In this document: positions 1-11,339 of the stretch, one piece after another
How the letters are laid out: the number at the start of each line of letters is the position of its first letter
Position numbering within the stretch: position 1 is the first letter of the stretch
NCBI GenBank assembly: GCA_033439255.1
Contig: CM065878.1
Coordinates: forward strand, 1 to 64,000
Length of the DNA: 64,000 bases
Source of the DNA: Hericium rajendrae
Lineage: Eukaryota > Basidiomycota > Agaricomycetes > Russulales > Hericiaceae
Direction of reading: 5' to 3'
Position numbers and translations under genes: made by a program
The notes under the pieces: model-generated
Database searches by the model: none
The model's input: only the letters and a program-made list of their open reading frames with translations
What the model was told of the DNA's origin: nothing

Positions 1-1095
1 ATACTTGATTGTAGTAACTGTTTTGAATATAATGATTTTGACTTTATATTTTTCGTACCTGATTGACTTGAGATAATGATATTAGTATTCATATCTCACT
101 TACTGTAGGGGTCATAGGGACCATAGGGACCATAGAAAGCCAGTGAATTTATATAGCAGCTATAGCTGCCCCTTAGAAATATATAGCACTATATAATGTC
201 TAACTACTGCTATATAGGCCATGATAGGCCTCATAGCCTTTTATAGTTGAGAAAGATAGCTACATAGATGATGATAGACGTCATAGCATTATGATAGGAC
301 ATATAAATGAACACTAGACTATATAAAATTTTAATTTCTCAGATGTTATCTTAGCCTTTGCAGATACTAATGAGCTCATTTATTACTCAAAATTCAACAA
401 TTGAGACTCAATAGATCCTGAAGCATGCAAAATAGCAAGAAATTTGTATGCAAGATAAGCAATGACTAAAAAGTCTTGATGGTTGTCCTGCTTTGTATAT
501 TAGAGGAGACTGCTTGTTATCTTTTTAGTAACTAAAAAATTATCAACACAGTAAATATGAGAATGTCTATATATTAAGAATAGTATATATAGACTATAAG
601 GAATAAAATTAAACAGAACAATATAAACACATTGATAGCAAGCAAATATCACATGTCATAATCAGCAAGAATATAGTGACTCAAAACATTTTGCTACATT
701 TTGAAATTGAAGTTCTTACAGTCACCTTGCTTCTCCTACTAGTAACAAGTATGAGAATGTCTATCAGATTGATTTTACTGCTGAATGTGTCCTGCAATGC
801 AAACTATCAGTGCTCTTCAGAGTGTTTTTTATGTTCTTGAAATAAATGTACTTAAAAAAACACTAGATCAGTTTATATAAAACTGAAATTATAGAATATG
901 GATGACTCACATGTTGATTTTTTTGACCATCTTAGCATCTCTTAAGCACTAATAACCAATATCACTTACTCTTTACTTTACTATATATTTTATGTTTTCA
1001 AGGCATTCTGTAAATAAATAGTAAAAAGAAATAGTAAAAACCATTTATACACAGTAAATAAACAAAATAGTTGGAGCCTTAGTAGTAAAACTTAT
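1..1095. other. AT-rich non-coding sequence with catagg/tagctat words
   Basis: I see no gene here. Bases 100-340 carry short iterated words built from CATAG and TAGCTAT. The same word style recurs at 44.6-44.85, 47.29-47.53, 51.6-51.8, 54.4-54.66 and 60.2-60.4 kb, so this is probably the edge of a copy of the dispersed repeat R1. The rest is A+T-rich, with stops in every frame. Confidence 0.5.
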
Positions 1096-1099
1096 ATTT

Positions 1100-2355
1100 G
1101 TCTACAAAAACTATGTACAAAGTATCTATGCTACTGGAGGGCATGGATGGCAGGCAAACAATGGTCTACAAGGCTGCGCAGGTCATACGGGGCCAGACAC
1201 AAGCATGCACGCAATTGGTGCATGTGAGCATGCATGCGGGGCATGGCAGTGGCACGCGACTCGTACGTGGCCACGCACACACATGCAGGGTGGAACGGGG
1301 TGGGTTTATGGTGTGGGGGTTGTCCAGCTCTTGGGCCGTGCATGCATGGTTGCGGGTTGGCGGCCATGCATGCACAGGGAGCGCTGCTCGGGTCTGCCTA
1401 CGTGCTGCGACCGTAGGAGTCACTGATGCGCGTGACCGTTCGTGACTGCACGCACAGCGTGCATGCGTGCCCAGTCTGTGGCCGTACGTGGCCGGCAGGA
1501 GCACCCTGCACCCGCTCGCACAGTGCGTGTGTGCTGGTGTGGTTGTATGTAGCGCCGGCTGCCACGGGACCGTGCATGATGCAGTGGGTCTGCACATGGG
1601 CGGTGCGAGGCATCAAAGGTGTGGACGAGGCACAGGGGGCGTAGACGAGATGCAGAGCCCACGTGCAAGGCACTGCACTGCCGAGGCCGTGCGCGAAGCG
1701 TCAGGTTGCCCGAGTTCGTGCACAAGGCGTCGGGCTCTCACGGGCCCGTGCACTACGTGGGAAGCACATGTACAGGCAGTGCAGCGCGAAACGTGCGTAT
1801 GCGAAGTGCGGGGATGCGTGGGCAGGGCCTGTACGCGAAGCACTGGGTCACCGGGGCCCGTGCGCGATGCGACGGACTTGCGCGCGAGGCGTGGTATCCT
1901 TGTGAGAGGTGCGGCGGGTGGGCGCAAGCCATCAGGCAGTCGCGGGCCCATGCGCGATGTGCATGCTTGCATGTTTGTGCTGGCGTGCCCGTCCCGGGGT
2001 GTGGCCAACCGGGTGCACTCGTTGCAGCGAGGCGCGAGGCGCTGGTGACATGGCGGTGAGGCGGCGAGGCAGCGACGGAGGAGGAGGGAGGGAAAAACAG
2101 ATCGAGAGTACATTCAAGTGATACTCTCAATGTTAGCATGTAAAAGAGAGAAGATAAGTATTTTGTACTCACCTTGGATATCCTCCAATACCCTCCGTGT
2201 CCAGCTTATGCCCTCCGACGCTTGGTTCGAACGAGCTGGAGAGGGATGAAAGGGAGCAGATGGGAAGGAGGACAGTGGTGGTGATCGAGACAGCGACATG
2301 TTGAAATTGCCTGGTGGCCTGTCTCGCAGGTGCGCGGCAGTTGCCGGAGTATGTT
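1100..2355 (+). repeat. R1 repeat, GC-rich block, left half of a copy split by the giant element
   Basis: A GC-rich block (about 1130-2060) of imperfect, tandem-like phrases such as GGGCCCGTGCRC and GCGCGAxGCG, rich in alternating purine-pyrimidine GCATGC/TGCACG. It is followed at 2060-2355 by a segment with spaced GAGAGT...ACTCTC half-sites and a donor-like GTGAGT on the minus strand. The same order appears in the same orientation at 54.8-56.0 kb and inverted at 45.8-47.2 and 61.4-63.2 kb. The copy ends abruptly at 2355, where the inverted repeat of the giant element begins. Its other half probably resumes at 40276. The overlapping open frames in several phases are composition artefacts. Confidence 0.55.
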
Positions 2356-2439
2356 CAGTCACTTAGTGCATTGAGGTAATGCCAGGCGAGCTTGACAAAG
2401 TGCCATTGTTGAATGGTCATCCCGCGCCGGCCCGTCGGT

Positions 2440-3870
2440 CACAATGTAGCAGTTACTCAATGACAGGCCTGCTCCCCTTATGTACCAATAAGTCATTGTC
2501 TGGCCTCTGGTCATTTAATCTGTAGTGTCCATTTATCATTGACTGGCCTGGTTCACTATGTACCAATGGGTCATTGTCTGGCCCACTGGATGTGGTGGGA
2601 GGTCATTGGCTGGCCCGTACTCATGAAGTATCTACTATCCATTTCCCATTGACGGGCCTGTAGTATATACCAATGCATCATTGACGGGCCGGTTCTCTTA
2701 CAATACCGCTGTACATTCATCATTCACCGGCCTGTCCTCTGACGTCCATTGGATCATTGACCGGCCCATTCCATCCCGCGGGTTGTCAATTGCTCAGCCC
2801 GTCTTCCAACGTCCATTGGGTCATTGACAGGCCCATCCTCTCATATCACCACTGTTCATTCATCATTCACCGGCCCGTCCTCCAACGTCCATTGGGTCAT
2901 TGACAGGCCCATTCCATCCCGCGGGTTGTCAATTGCTCGGCCCGTCTTCCAACATCCATTGGGTCATTGGCCGGCCGGTCCTCTTACAATACCGCTGTAC
3001 ATTCATCATTGACTGGCCCGTCCTCCAACGTCCATTGGGTCATTGACAGGCCCATCCTCTCATATCACCACTGTTCATTCATCATTCACCGGCCTGTCCT
3101 CTGACGTCCATTGGATCATTGACAGGCCCATTCCATCCCGCGGGTTGTCAATTGCTCGGCCCGTCTTCCAACATCCATTGGGTCATTGGCCGGCCAGTCC
3201 TCTTACAATACCGCTGTACATTCATCATTCACCGGCCCGTCCTCCAACATCCATTGGGTCATTGACCGGCCCATCCTCTCACAATTTCTACTATCAATTC
3301 CCCATTGACGGGCCTGCAGTATATACAAATGGGTCATTGATGGGCCCGTCCTCTTAGAATATACCATTGTACATTCATCATTGACCGGCCCACTCGATCC
3401 CGCGGCATCACAATTGCTCGGCCCGTCCTGTACCGTCCATCGGGTCATTGACGGGCCCGTCCTCTCACAATAACACTGTACATTGGGTCATTGGCCGGCC
3501 CGTCCTTGTACAATGTCTCCTGTACATTCATCATTGATGGGCCCGTCCTCCACCATCCAATGGGTCATTGGCTGGCCTGTCCTCCTACCATTTTTACCAT
3601 TTATTCATCATTGACGGGCCCGTCCTCTACCGTCCATTGGATCATTAACGGGCCGGTTCTCTCACAATGTCTACTGTACATTCATCATTCACCGGCCTGT
3701 CCTCTGACGTTCATTGGGTCATTGACAGGCCCATTCCATCCTGCGGGTTGTCAATTGCTCGGCCCGTCCTCCAATGTCCATTGGATCATTGACCAGCCCA
3801 TCCTCTCATAACACCACTGTTCATTCATCATTCACCGGCCCGTCCTCCAATGTCCATTGGGTCATTGACA
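2440..3870 (+). repeat. Subterminal tandem array, TCATTGACCGGCC word
   Basis: The phrase GGGTCATTGACxGGCCCxTCC(T/C) recurs dozens of times, often paired with ACATTCATCATTCACCGGCC. The longer phrases are about 55-65 bp apart and there is a higher-order repeat near 220 bp: compare 2820-2900 with 3040-3120. Several units carry the ATCCCGCGGGTTGTCAATTG variant. Dense subterminal direct words of this kind are typical of transposase binding regions in DNA transposons. The right arm has the same array inverted at 39430-40200. Short open frames across it are repeat artefacts. Confidence 0.85.
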
Positions 3871-4045
3871 GGCCAGTTCTCTTATAATACCACAGTGCAC
3901 GCTCGTTACTGGGGTGAAGGTGGGTGATACCGTGTTAATATATTCCATGAGATACAATGGAATTGCATGAATTTTGGAACCTAATGAGACAAGTGCGACA
4001 TCATGGAAACATAAATTAGAACGCAGCAGGCTGCTCCTGGTCCGT

Positions 4046-4262
4046 GGGTAAGGCAGGGACAACCCACCTAGCCGCGGGTAAGGCAGGGACAACCCCACCT
4101 GCTGCGGGTAAGGCAGGGACAGCCCACCTGCCGCGGGTAAGGCAGGGACAACCCCACTTGCCGTGGGTAAGGCAGGGACAACCCACTTGCCGTGGGTAAG
4201 GCAGGGACAACCCCACCTGCTGCGGGTAAGGCAGGGACAGCTAAGGCAGGGACAACCCACCT
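4046..4262 (+). repeat. 30-bp tandem array in the left arm
   Basis: About seven units of the form GGTAAGGCAGGGACAACC followed by CACCTGCCGCG. Many units hold a CCGCGG site or its one-base variants (GCTGCGGG, GCCGTGGG). Further units lie at 4490-4560, and an inverted, longer array lies at 38580-39260. The long open frames on both strands here simply read through the 30-bp unit, which is a multiple of three. Confidence 0.85.
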
Positions 4263-4267
4263 CCCGC

Positions 4268-4495
4268 AGGTAATCAGCCGCCGCCGGTGATTGATATATC
4301 CTGTGAGATACAATGGAATCTAATGAGACAAGTGCGACATGATGGAAACATACTGGCTGACTGGAGTGGATCATGAAGCCGTCGGTGAACTTCATCGACT
4401 TGGCATGGGCAGCACAAAGCTTGCCGGAAACAACGACTTCGCAACCCTTGGCACCGGACTCCATAACGAAGCGGAGCACACAGCAGGGACAACCC
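4268..4495 (-). pseudogene. RPS3: Second, shorter copy of the captured uS3 fragment
   Basis: This duplicates 4570-4790. The minus strand again reads [16 protein letters not shown] through [10 protein letters not shown] and the following intron. It differs from the neighbouring copy at a few codons (AAH for AAR, SSQP for SGQP). The upstream exon and first intron are absent because the 30-bp array joins at that point. The intron and the start of the next exon (reverse complement of ATATATCAATCACCGGCGG) also occur without the coding part at about 38700-38730 and 38850-38890 in the right arm. The fragment was therefore captured and then rearranged together with the arms. Confidence 0.8.
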
Positions 4496-4569
4496 CACCT
4501 GCCGCGGGTAAGGCAGGGACAACCCCACCTGCCGTGGGTAAGGCAGGGACAACCAACTTGCCGTGGGTA

Positions 4570-4895
4570 ATCAGCCGCTGCCGGTGATTGATATATCCTG
4601 TGAGATACAATGGAATCTAATGAGACAAGTGCGACATGATGGAAACATACCGGCTGACCGGAGTGGATCATGAAGCCGTCGGTGAACTTCACCGACTTGG
4701 CACGGGCAGCACAAAGCTTGCCGGAAACAACGACTTCGCAACCCTTGGCACCGGACTCCATAACGAAGCGGAGCACACCGTAGCATGCACTGCAAGAGGC
4801 TCAGATGCTGAACACAACACCCAAATCGATTGAAGCATGCACCGACGGATGGCGAGGCCACTAATGATCTTGTATAACATATACCCCCACACGCC
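4570..4895 (-). pseudogene. RPS3: Captured fragment of host ribosomal protein uS3 gene (two exons plus introns)
   Basis: On the minus strand this reads an exon end (SGLAIRR), a 53-nt GT-AG intron, then an exon with [33 protein letters not shown] and [10 protein letters not shown], and then a second intron of about 53 nt. Eukaryotic uS3 (RPS3) has the same order (NGLAIRR, then [19 protein letters not shown], then DGFLIHSGQP), so the identification is firm. It is only a central piece: the KH domain start and the C-terminal end are missing. Retained introns show that it was copied at DNA level, not from mRNA. It sits just inside the left inverted repeat and is bordered by TCATTGAC-type repeats. 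It cannot encode a ribosomal protein. Confidence 0.85.
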
Positions 4896-5345
4896 GGTTC
4901 TCTTATAATACCACGGTTCATTCATCATTGACCGGCCCATCCTCTTATGTCCAATGGATCATTGGCTGGCCCATTCGATCCCACGGGTTTTCAGTTGCTC
5001 GGCTGGTCCCCTACCGTCCATTGGGTCATTAATGGGACCATCCTCTTAACAATTTCTACTGGTCATTGGGTCATTGGCCGGCCGGTCCTCTTACAATACC
5101 ACTGTATATTCATCATTCACCGGTCCATCCTCTGACATCCATTGGGTCATCACCATGCCGCGGGATCAATTGCAGCGTGATGCTGTGGGATCAATCACAG
5201 TGGGGGGTTTCACTGCAGACAAAATTAGTCATTCAAAATATAAACCAGCCGTATGGTATATAACATATACCCGCACATGTGTGCATTGCATAAAACACTA
5301 ACTTTAACAATCACAACTGGTATCGCGCACGTGCCTGAATTGTCA
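4896..5345 (+). repeat. Residual TCATTGAC/GGCC repeats and spacer upstream of the first gene
   Basis: 4890-5160 holds seven or eight more degenerate GGGTCATTGGCCGGCC-type units. They lead into a unique spacer with ATGCCGCGGGATCAATTGC at 5157 and its decayed relative GATGCTGTGGGATCAATCAC, which looks like an old tandem pair. I see no gene before 5401. Confidence 0.6.
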
Positions 5346-5400
5346 TGTGGTAGGGTTTCGCGGCGAGGTCTACACTTCATCTCCATCCATCACTTTCCAT

Positions 5401-6126
5401 ATGTCAACGAGTCCCTCACCAGACCCCCTTGAAGAGTTCCGCACCCGCGATATGCAGGAACGAAAACGTCGGGTGGAAAAGTCTCTTGCTGCACTACAGG
5501 CATCGGAAGTCGGTGACACTAACCTGAATGTGAAGCAATGGGTACAGCAATCCATCTTCGCAAAGCCATGTCAATGTGCTAATCACACTATCACCATCGT
5601 TTTAGGTAGTACTTGCCAGAGATTTTGGCTTGATCGTTCATGGCATCCTCTCATTCCTGAATCCACCTCAACCATGACTGCTCGTGCAGCTCGTGCACAC
5701 ACATCCCGCGGCATTGTTAGCCCAGGACTCACCCACGGCATGCCACCATTGACCGATACACTCCCACGGTATAACGCCGCCCTCTTCTCGAGAGTGAGTT
5801 GAAATGTTTCTTGCCAGATCATACACACTAAATTCTCAAATCTACCAAATATCTAGAATGGTTACTATACTGTACCTGGCTCTGCACCTCCTGCAGATCT
5901 TTTCGAGGAAACAAACAAAAGTTTTTTGGAGGCTTTGAACGAGTCAGAAACAGCCCAACAGGAAGCGCGCGGTATGCTGCAGAGGGCGTTGGCTGCCGAG
6001 GATACCAAGGTGAAGCAGTGGAATAGCGAAATAGGGGTGACGATGAAGGGTAATCATAGTACACGTGGTGCCAATGCAGAGGACGTCACCGATGGCAATG
6101 ATACAGATGAACGTACAAATTCATAG
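5401..6126 (+). CDS. Unknown protein, two exons, near left end of the giant element
   Basis: Exon 1 runs 5401-5793 and opens MSTSPSPDPLEEFRTRDMQE. A 63-nt intron (GTGAGT...CTAG, 5794-5856) joins it in frame to exon 2, which ends at the TAG before 6127. The product is about 220 residues. It has a charged, probably helical start (ERKRRVEKSLAALQ), a middle rich in Pro and Ser, a helical stretch (FLEALNESETAQQEARGMLQ) and an acidic, hydrophilic tail. I recognise no domain. An upstream in-frame ATG at 5347 would add 18 residues; I chose 5401 because the extra residues look like leader sequence. The frame is intact, which suggests recent or current function in the element. Confidence 0.55.
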
Positions 6127-6281
6127 ACCTTTTGTTCTTTAGCCTAAAGCGTTATCCAAATCTGGCAGTAGTATTCCACAGTCCGATGATCTGATCAATG
6201 CCCCTTTCGGTATTTTGTCCACACTTCCGCACCCTCTGTCATCTTGTTCTATTTGACCAAGTTCACTGGAAAACAAGCCAA

Positions 6282-6659
6282 ATGCAGAGCCATCCTAGCA
6301 ACGACGGTTCAGACCAGGATATCAATCCATTGACGGACCAAACCCGCGGCTCAGGTGTGTGCAGAATTGTCGAGATCCTGGCATTGCTAATCAGTAGTGT
6401 AGACAGTAGCTGGCCGACCCTAGATGAATATGGATATGATGAGGAGGAGTGGGATGGACCCCCTCCCCTAAATCCAGAAGACACGGACTTTCCCCAAGCA
6501 CCTCCGCATTGCCTCGCACAACAGCTCCTCAACGAGTCTGCTTGGCGCATTCGTGATGCCATCCTATGGCTGAAAGACAAGGTGGATTACCCAGATTATG
6601 ATATTATGAAGGATCAGATCTATGCCGGCATAAAGGCAGAATTGGCAAGTGGTGATTGA
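6282..6659 (+). CDS. Unknown acidic protein fragment or small gene
   Basis: An open frame with MQSHPSNDGSDQDINPLTDQ, then LDEYGYDEEEWDGPPPLNPE and a C-terminal half with AWRIRDAILWLKDKVDYPDY. The segment from 6355 to about 6402 (GTGTGC...TGTAG) could be an in-frame-like intron. Its product resembles no family I know. It may be a 5' or middle exon of the same transcription unit as the helical block at 6980-7301, since both lie on the plus strand 300 bases apart. Confidence 0.4.
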   Translation: MQSHPSNDGSDQDINPLTDQTRGSGVCRIVEILALLISSVDSSWPTLDEYGYDEEEWDGPPPLNPEDTDFPQAPPHCLAQQLLNESAWRIRDAILWLKDKVDYPDYDIMKDQIYAGIKAELASGD

Positions 6660-6979
6660 TCTGATTGGATTCTGATTGATGCTGAACCCGACTAGGATGC
6701 CGCGGGTTTCATCATCGGGTGGGCAGCCTTCCACTGCGAACCCCTCCTAGTCCACGACTATTTAAGGAATGCGTACAACACATTCCACATATGCACCAAG
6801 GCATACGAGGCCCATAAGACCCCTGTTTCTGTGTCTCATATACCCTTTCAAAGGGGTAAGACTACCCTGACCAGAATTTACATGCCATTGTGGTGGATGG
6901 AACGTGGGGGGGAGTGGCTTTCAAAGAAGCAAGTGAATACCCAGGCAACAGCACTGGATAAGGCTTTCTGAAAGGGAGG
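6660..6979 (+). other. Spacer with a CTATTTAAGG box
   Basis: No convincing coding sequence. A TATA-like CTATTTAAGG lies at 6758-6767, followed by a pyrimidine-poor stretch and CCGCGG at 6700. It could be the promoter of the exons at 6980-7301 if those form a separate gene. Confidence 0.3.
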
Positions 6980-7301
6980 GGTTTCGATACCGCCAAACGT
7001 TCTGGACCATCTCATCGTCGCCATCCAGCTGGCTGTGACAGAGGTGAGCCACGACCAATGCTGCTGGACTCTACTTACTTCTGTATTCATACAGATTTGA
7101 CGCAATGACCCCATGGTGCAGAACATCGACAGTGCAATTACCCTGACCAAGAACATGATAACCGGTCTGAAATCAAGGCAGGGTGAAGACGATCAGATGG
7201 CAATGGAGATGGGGGCCCTGCTCAAATGGGCCAACATAAGCAAAGCGTATCATGGTATCGAAAACATGGCGGGCAGCTCTGGGGATATATGTGACAAGTG
7301 A
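6980..7301 (+). pseudogene. Helical C-terminal exons of an unknown gene, one in-frame TGA
   Basis: A first exon reads GVSIPPNVLDHLIVAIQLAV and ends at GAG before a GTGAGC...ATACAG intron (about 7050-7095). The next exon continues in phase as I-stop-RNDPMVQNIDSAITLTKN through LLKWANISKAYHGIENMAGS and ends at TGA in 7301. The stop is TGA directly followed by CGC, as expected if an arginine CGA codon decayed by C-to-T change. The encoded stretch is a likely coiled coil. I assign no function. Confidence 0.4.
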
Positions 7302-7315
7302 ATATGATAGGCAGT

Positions 7316-7381
7316 GGGATACAGTGCCACGGGGCATGGGATACAGTGCCGCGGGACATGGGATACAGTGCCGCGGGACGT
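7316..7381 (+). repeat. Three 22-bp tandem units carrying CCGCGG
   Basis: The unit is GGGATACAGTGCCGCGGGAC plus two bases, repeated three times. The first copy reads CCACGGGG instead of CCGCGGGA. It shows the CCGCGG-bearing phrase amplified locally in non-coding DNA between two genes. Confidence 0.8.
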
Positions 7382-7511
7382 GGTACCATGTGGTAGGATA
7401 TGCTGCTGTGAGATTTAATGCCGCGGAATCACATCAAGGACATAAGTACTGCCTTAGTGACAAATGTATGCATTGATTTGGACCCGACTCGAACTCAATA
7501 ACCTGAATATA

Positions 7512-10500
7512 TTACATGCCAAACTGCGATGGAGGATCGTCGCCTCTAGCAAGAGCAAATGCAGCTTCTGCGGTGGTTGCGAATTCTGCCCACATTGCAC
7601 TCTGACGGGCTGCATATGCCAAGTGACCCAGTTTCCCCTTCCTGTCAGCCCATATCTTCCTAGCATTCCAGGCTGCTCCACGTGTCCTGAACCCGCGGAC
7701 AGTCCACTCCATTTCAAATGGAAGCACTACCATTTGCTCCTCCCAGCGATGCAACCGAGCACGGGTGCGGAGCCATTGGACACAATGGACTGTAAGACAA
7801 GGATGAACAATCGGACATGCAAGAATGATTTTGGCTCACAATCTGCCAGCCATGTAGCCTCAGCGGAGTCCCCTTTCACATCTACACTCCAGAACCATGG
7901 CAGATTTGCATTCCGCAGCCCCTTGCCGCGGGATCCAATACCGCGGTATGGACCTTGAGCTGTGCCCTCTCCAGCAGCTGAAGTCGTTTCAGGACCAACG
8001 ACTTGACTTTCAATGTAACTAATGCCTCTCTTGCCTTCCGATATATGCGGGCCTGCTGTTGTACTGTGTTTTCAATGGACATGACATCTGCCCAGGCTCG
8101 GGTTTTGCCGCGTTGACTGCCAGCATTGCGGACGTCATGTCTGAAAACAAACACCTTATGTCCCAATGCTAGACGAAGGCTCTGCAAAGCATCATTTGCT
8201 TGGCCCTCCCTCAACTCGGCCTCCTTGGCAACAAGCGAGCGCATCTCCGGCAACGCGCGCAACTCGTCGTCCAGGCAGGATGGGATTGACAGGGCGACCC
8301 TCTCCACTGGGACATACACATTTGTGCCGTCTGCTGCAGCATTCCCTGGAGCATGTTGCTGTTCCGGCTGCTCGATATCCTCGCCATCTTCACCTACAAG
8401 GTCGAAGTCTTCCCCTTCATTTTCAGACAATGGGATGCCACCACCTGTGACATCTGTATCCTGTGGGAGATAGTCGCCTGCCGCCCTCTCAAATGTCGAA
8501 ACCCTGGCCTGGAGACGACGTCTGCGGTCTGCTAGATCATTTTTCTGCTCCGCGGTAAGGTTTTTTCCCAACTTGCACAGATGTGCTAGGATAGATAGCC
8601 TGCCAGTTCCATTAAAAGAATGAAATGCTGAATGAATAAGGCATTCTTTGGCAAGACTTACTGAGTTTCCTGAATGCGAAGTCCTAGAGTAATCCATGCC
8701 ACGGCACCTTGCCCCTTTTCCTTCTTTCGCTCTCGCTCATTCAATTTGGATAGGATCTCTGCTCTTGAAGGGGCTGTGTATCCCGCGGAAATCAACCCCT
8801 TGCCGTGGGAACACGTCGTACCAAGTTATGCGCACCTGTTTTGATTACTGTGTCATATATCGGGACCATGACTTCAGGCTTATCGCTGCGCTTATCCTGC
8901 GCACGCTGCTCTGCTTTGAGCCACGTGTCCCTATTCTCAGCCCCGACTGTTGCGTCGATATTTTCGAACCCAAGACGTGCCTCCGCAATGCCTGCCTTGC
9001 CCTCTTTATACTTGCAGGTAAGGTACGATACTGTGCACCATGATCAGGATCAATGATTATTGCTCGGGAGTGAATGAACCCACCCATCCCTGTCATCTTT
9101 TTCCAATTTGAGTCATTCATATGGTCGTCCAGGACCTCTCGGCGATGAGAAGTCGTCATACCAGACGTACTGCGAGAAATCTCGTTCAGTGGTGCCCAGA
9201 GTGTTTCGACGACTTCCCCATCAAACTGTCTGGCTCCAATGATGTAGTTTGGTGAGAACGACGGGATGCAAGTATCCTTGTGTCCGTGGACATGGAACAG
9301 CCCAATCGCCTTCTTCATTTCCTTCAAACTCATTGGAAGGTTGAGATATGGACTTCTCTCTACTCGCTCATTGAAATGCTTCCACCATTGACAAATGACG
9401 TCATAGTATTTCAAGATGATTTCTATCCCTTCAGTATTGTGGTTGATGGCCTGCACATGGAGTAGTCCATGTTCATTTGTCTGGTTGAGGGGGGTGCATG
9501 AGCCATGCTGCGGGATAGCGATATGGAACCTGCGGGATGCACCTTTCGCCTTTTTGAAAGTCAACAACAGAATGGGGATAGTAAGCACCATGGCCACAGG
9601 CGGTAGCACCGATTCCGGTGTTTTCAATGTTGTGACGATCCGAGTTGACACAGTTTACAGCGCGGTGCTCATTGCAGGTGGAGCGCTAAAACATGGTCAA
9701 GCAACCTTGACCCGCGGCAATGCTGAACCACCCTACCTTGGTGACCTCCAAAGCAACTTTAAGATGTTCCTGATACTCTTTCCTTCCCACCATGAATCCG
9801 GTGCCATCACTGAGCTGGACATCATTCTCTGGCTTTCGCATCTTCACCCCAGTCAAGTCAAAATTGCCATCCATGACAAATGTTCTTAAGAAAATCCACC
9901 TGACGAGGTATGAATCTGAGAGGAATATTCTTGAGGTGACATGCAGCTTACTTCCGTGGATCTAATTCCTTCCAATTGTCCGGCAAGTTGAACCCTGGCT
10001 GAGGGCATGCTGCACAAAACAGCGCAAATGCACCCGCGGCATCTGGCTTGTCCAAGTCCGTATGGCCAGCCCCAAACCATTTTCTCAACTTCATATCACG
10101 CCATTCTCTTTCTACTCTGAGAAGCTCTCTGTACCGATTCTGGAGGAATATCTGATCAAAGAAATTTCCCTCTGATTACAAGAAAGTATGTATCTCACCG
10201 GTACACTGGCCGGAAATGCACTGCTCGTGAGCCGACGCAGTTTCGCATAGAAATGCCAGGCTGTGGTCTTGCATTCTAAATTATCCAGTCGGAAGTCATC
10301 CAAAACATGAAACGTGAATGCAGATTGTGGTGCATTGAAGGAGGCTGGGAAGAAGCCCATCCGAAACAGCTGCTTTGCTGGTGCCTCTGCATCTGGACAC
10401 TGACACCATACGACTGGCAGCTGATGGACTCCGTTCGAATCGATCAAGCAGAGAATGGGATTGCCTTCATTATCCATGTCCTGCTTGCAGACTGAATCTG

Positions 10501-11247
10501 TCTGGAAGTGCAGTGTGTTGTCTTCGTTACTCTGGTTCGTCTGATCATCCTCCGCATCATCGTCCTCATCCTCAACCCGGACTCCATCTCCCTTCCAGCT
10601 TCCCACGGCATGTGGACATGCTTCTCCACCGTGACCAAGGTGGACCCGAACACCAGCTAGACGCAGCCATGAAGGTGCAAAAAATTCGCCAGTCCACTTT
10701 TCAACGCAATGGAGTGGAAGTGCCAGATGGCGCCGTGCGTAGCATGCTGTGCATTCAAAGGGTCAGCCCACACAATCTCCACATTTCCACAGACCTGGGC
10801 GTTCCTTGCATGAGATGCACTTGCCATCCACAGGCCGACATTCATGCTCCAACAGGATATGGAGATAATCCTGATGCTCATCAAGCCATTCCCGTAGGAA
10901 GTCATGCTGGCCCTATTGTAAAGCCAGTCATGCCGCCGCACTACGTGACTCGATGCCAATTCAATACTTACCTTCCTTAATGTATTTGCAAGGGGTACAC
11001 GATCGGGATCCACATCCGGTATGGTGTCCTCTTTCGGGCCCTCTCCAGATTGCTGACTGGATGCGCCACACAGTGGTGTGCTCCTGGCCCGGCGGGCCGG
11101 GTTGCTGGGATTCACATTACGGATTGGAATCGCAACTTGGCGATATCCGCGGGACATCTCCTTGAGCACTAGTGCCACTCGAGCCGGTTGACTTGGATTG
11201 CCAAATTCCTTGCGACGAACCCTGGTAGTACTCTTTCTGGTTACCAT
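7512..11247 (-). CDS. KDZ-family transposase with CxC2 cysteine cluster, damaged, of the giant element
   Basis: A multi-exon gene. It starts MVTRKSTTRVRRKEFGNPSQ, followed by an Arg-rich NPARRARS stretch usual at KDZ N termini. The CxC2 zinc-binding region has CISC, CGDC, CTAC and HCVEKW, then VHLGHGGEACP, VVWCQCPDA and the conserved FTFHVLDDFRLDNLECKTTA. The catalytic core shows the acidic residues expected of KDZ enzymes: FVMDGNFDLTG, then GIGATAC and VVDFQKGER, YYDVICQWW, and GEVVETLWAPLNEISRST. The C-terminal coiled region ends with EEQMVVLPFEMEWTVRGF and AYAARQSAMW. Two lesions are visible: an in-frame TGA at 10763-10765 inside CxC2, and a one-base frame change near 9450 just before YDVICQW. 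It is therefore probably not functional as it stands. The start is 93 bases from the end of the TET/JBP gene on the same strand. Confidence 0.9.
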
Positions 11248-11339
11248 GAGATTGGGTGAAGATGACTGTAGAATACAAGAACACGGCAAACCTGCTCGAC
11301 GAGAACATGTGTAAATTTGATCGATGGTATTCGTAACTC

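Larger units (their letters stand above)
2356..4350 (+). repeat. Left terminal inverted repeat arm of the giant element
   Basis: This matches the reverse complement of 38820-40275. From outside in, both arms share the terminal CAGTCACTTAGTG, a unique stretch containing CCTCCCACCACATCC on the complementary strand, the TCATTGAC/GGCC array, a segment reading TTACTGGGGTGAAGGTGGGT, and a 30-bp array around GGTAAGGCAGGGACAACC. This arm is about 540 bases longer because the tandem arrays differ in copy number. Similarity ends near 4350, just after GATGGAAACATA. Confidence 0.8.

Noticed and set aside
1098-2113. Overlapping open frames of 60-193 residues on both strands
   Set aside because: They lie in the GC-rich R1 block. 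Every phase is open because stops are rare, and the products (His/Cys/Arg-rich) share no domain and are not kept between R1 copies.
4046-4262. Regular 30-bp repeats looking like a CRISPR array
   Set aside because: Units abut without unique spacers, no cas genes are present, and the setting is a eukaryotic transposon arm.
3862-4776. 304-residue minus-strand frame
   Set aside because: It joins two RPS3 fragments through the 30-bp array (VVPALPTA-type repeats). It is not a real gene.
6758-6767. CTATTTAAGG as a copy of the R1 promoter
   Set aside because: Only the box itself matches. The leader that follows it in R1 is absent.
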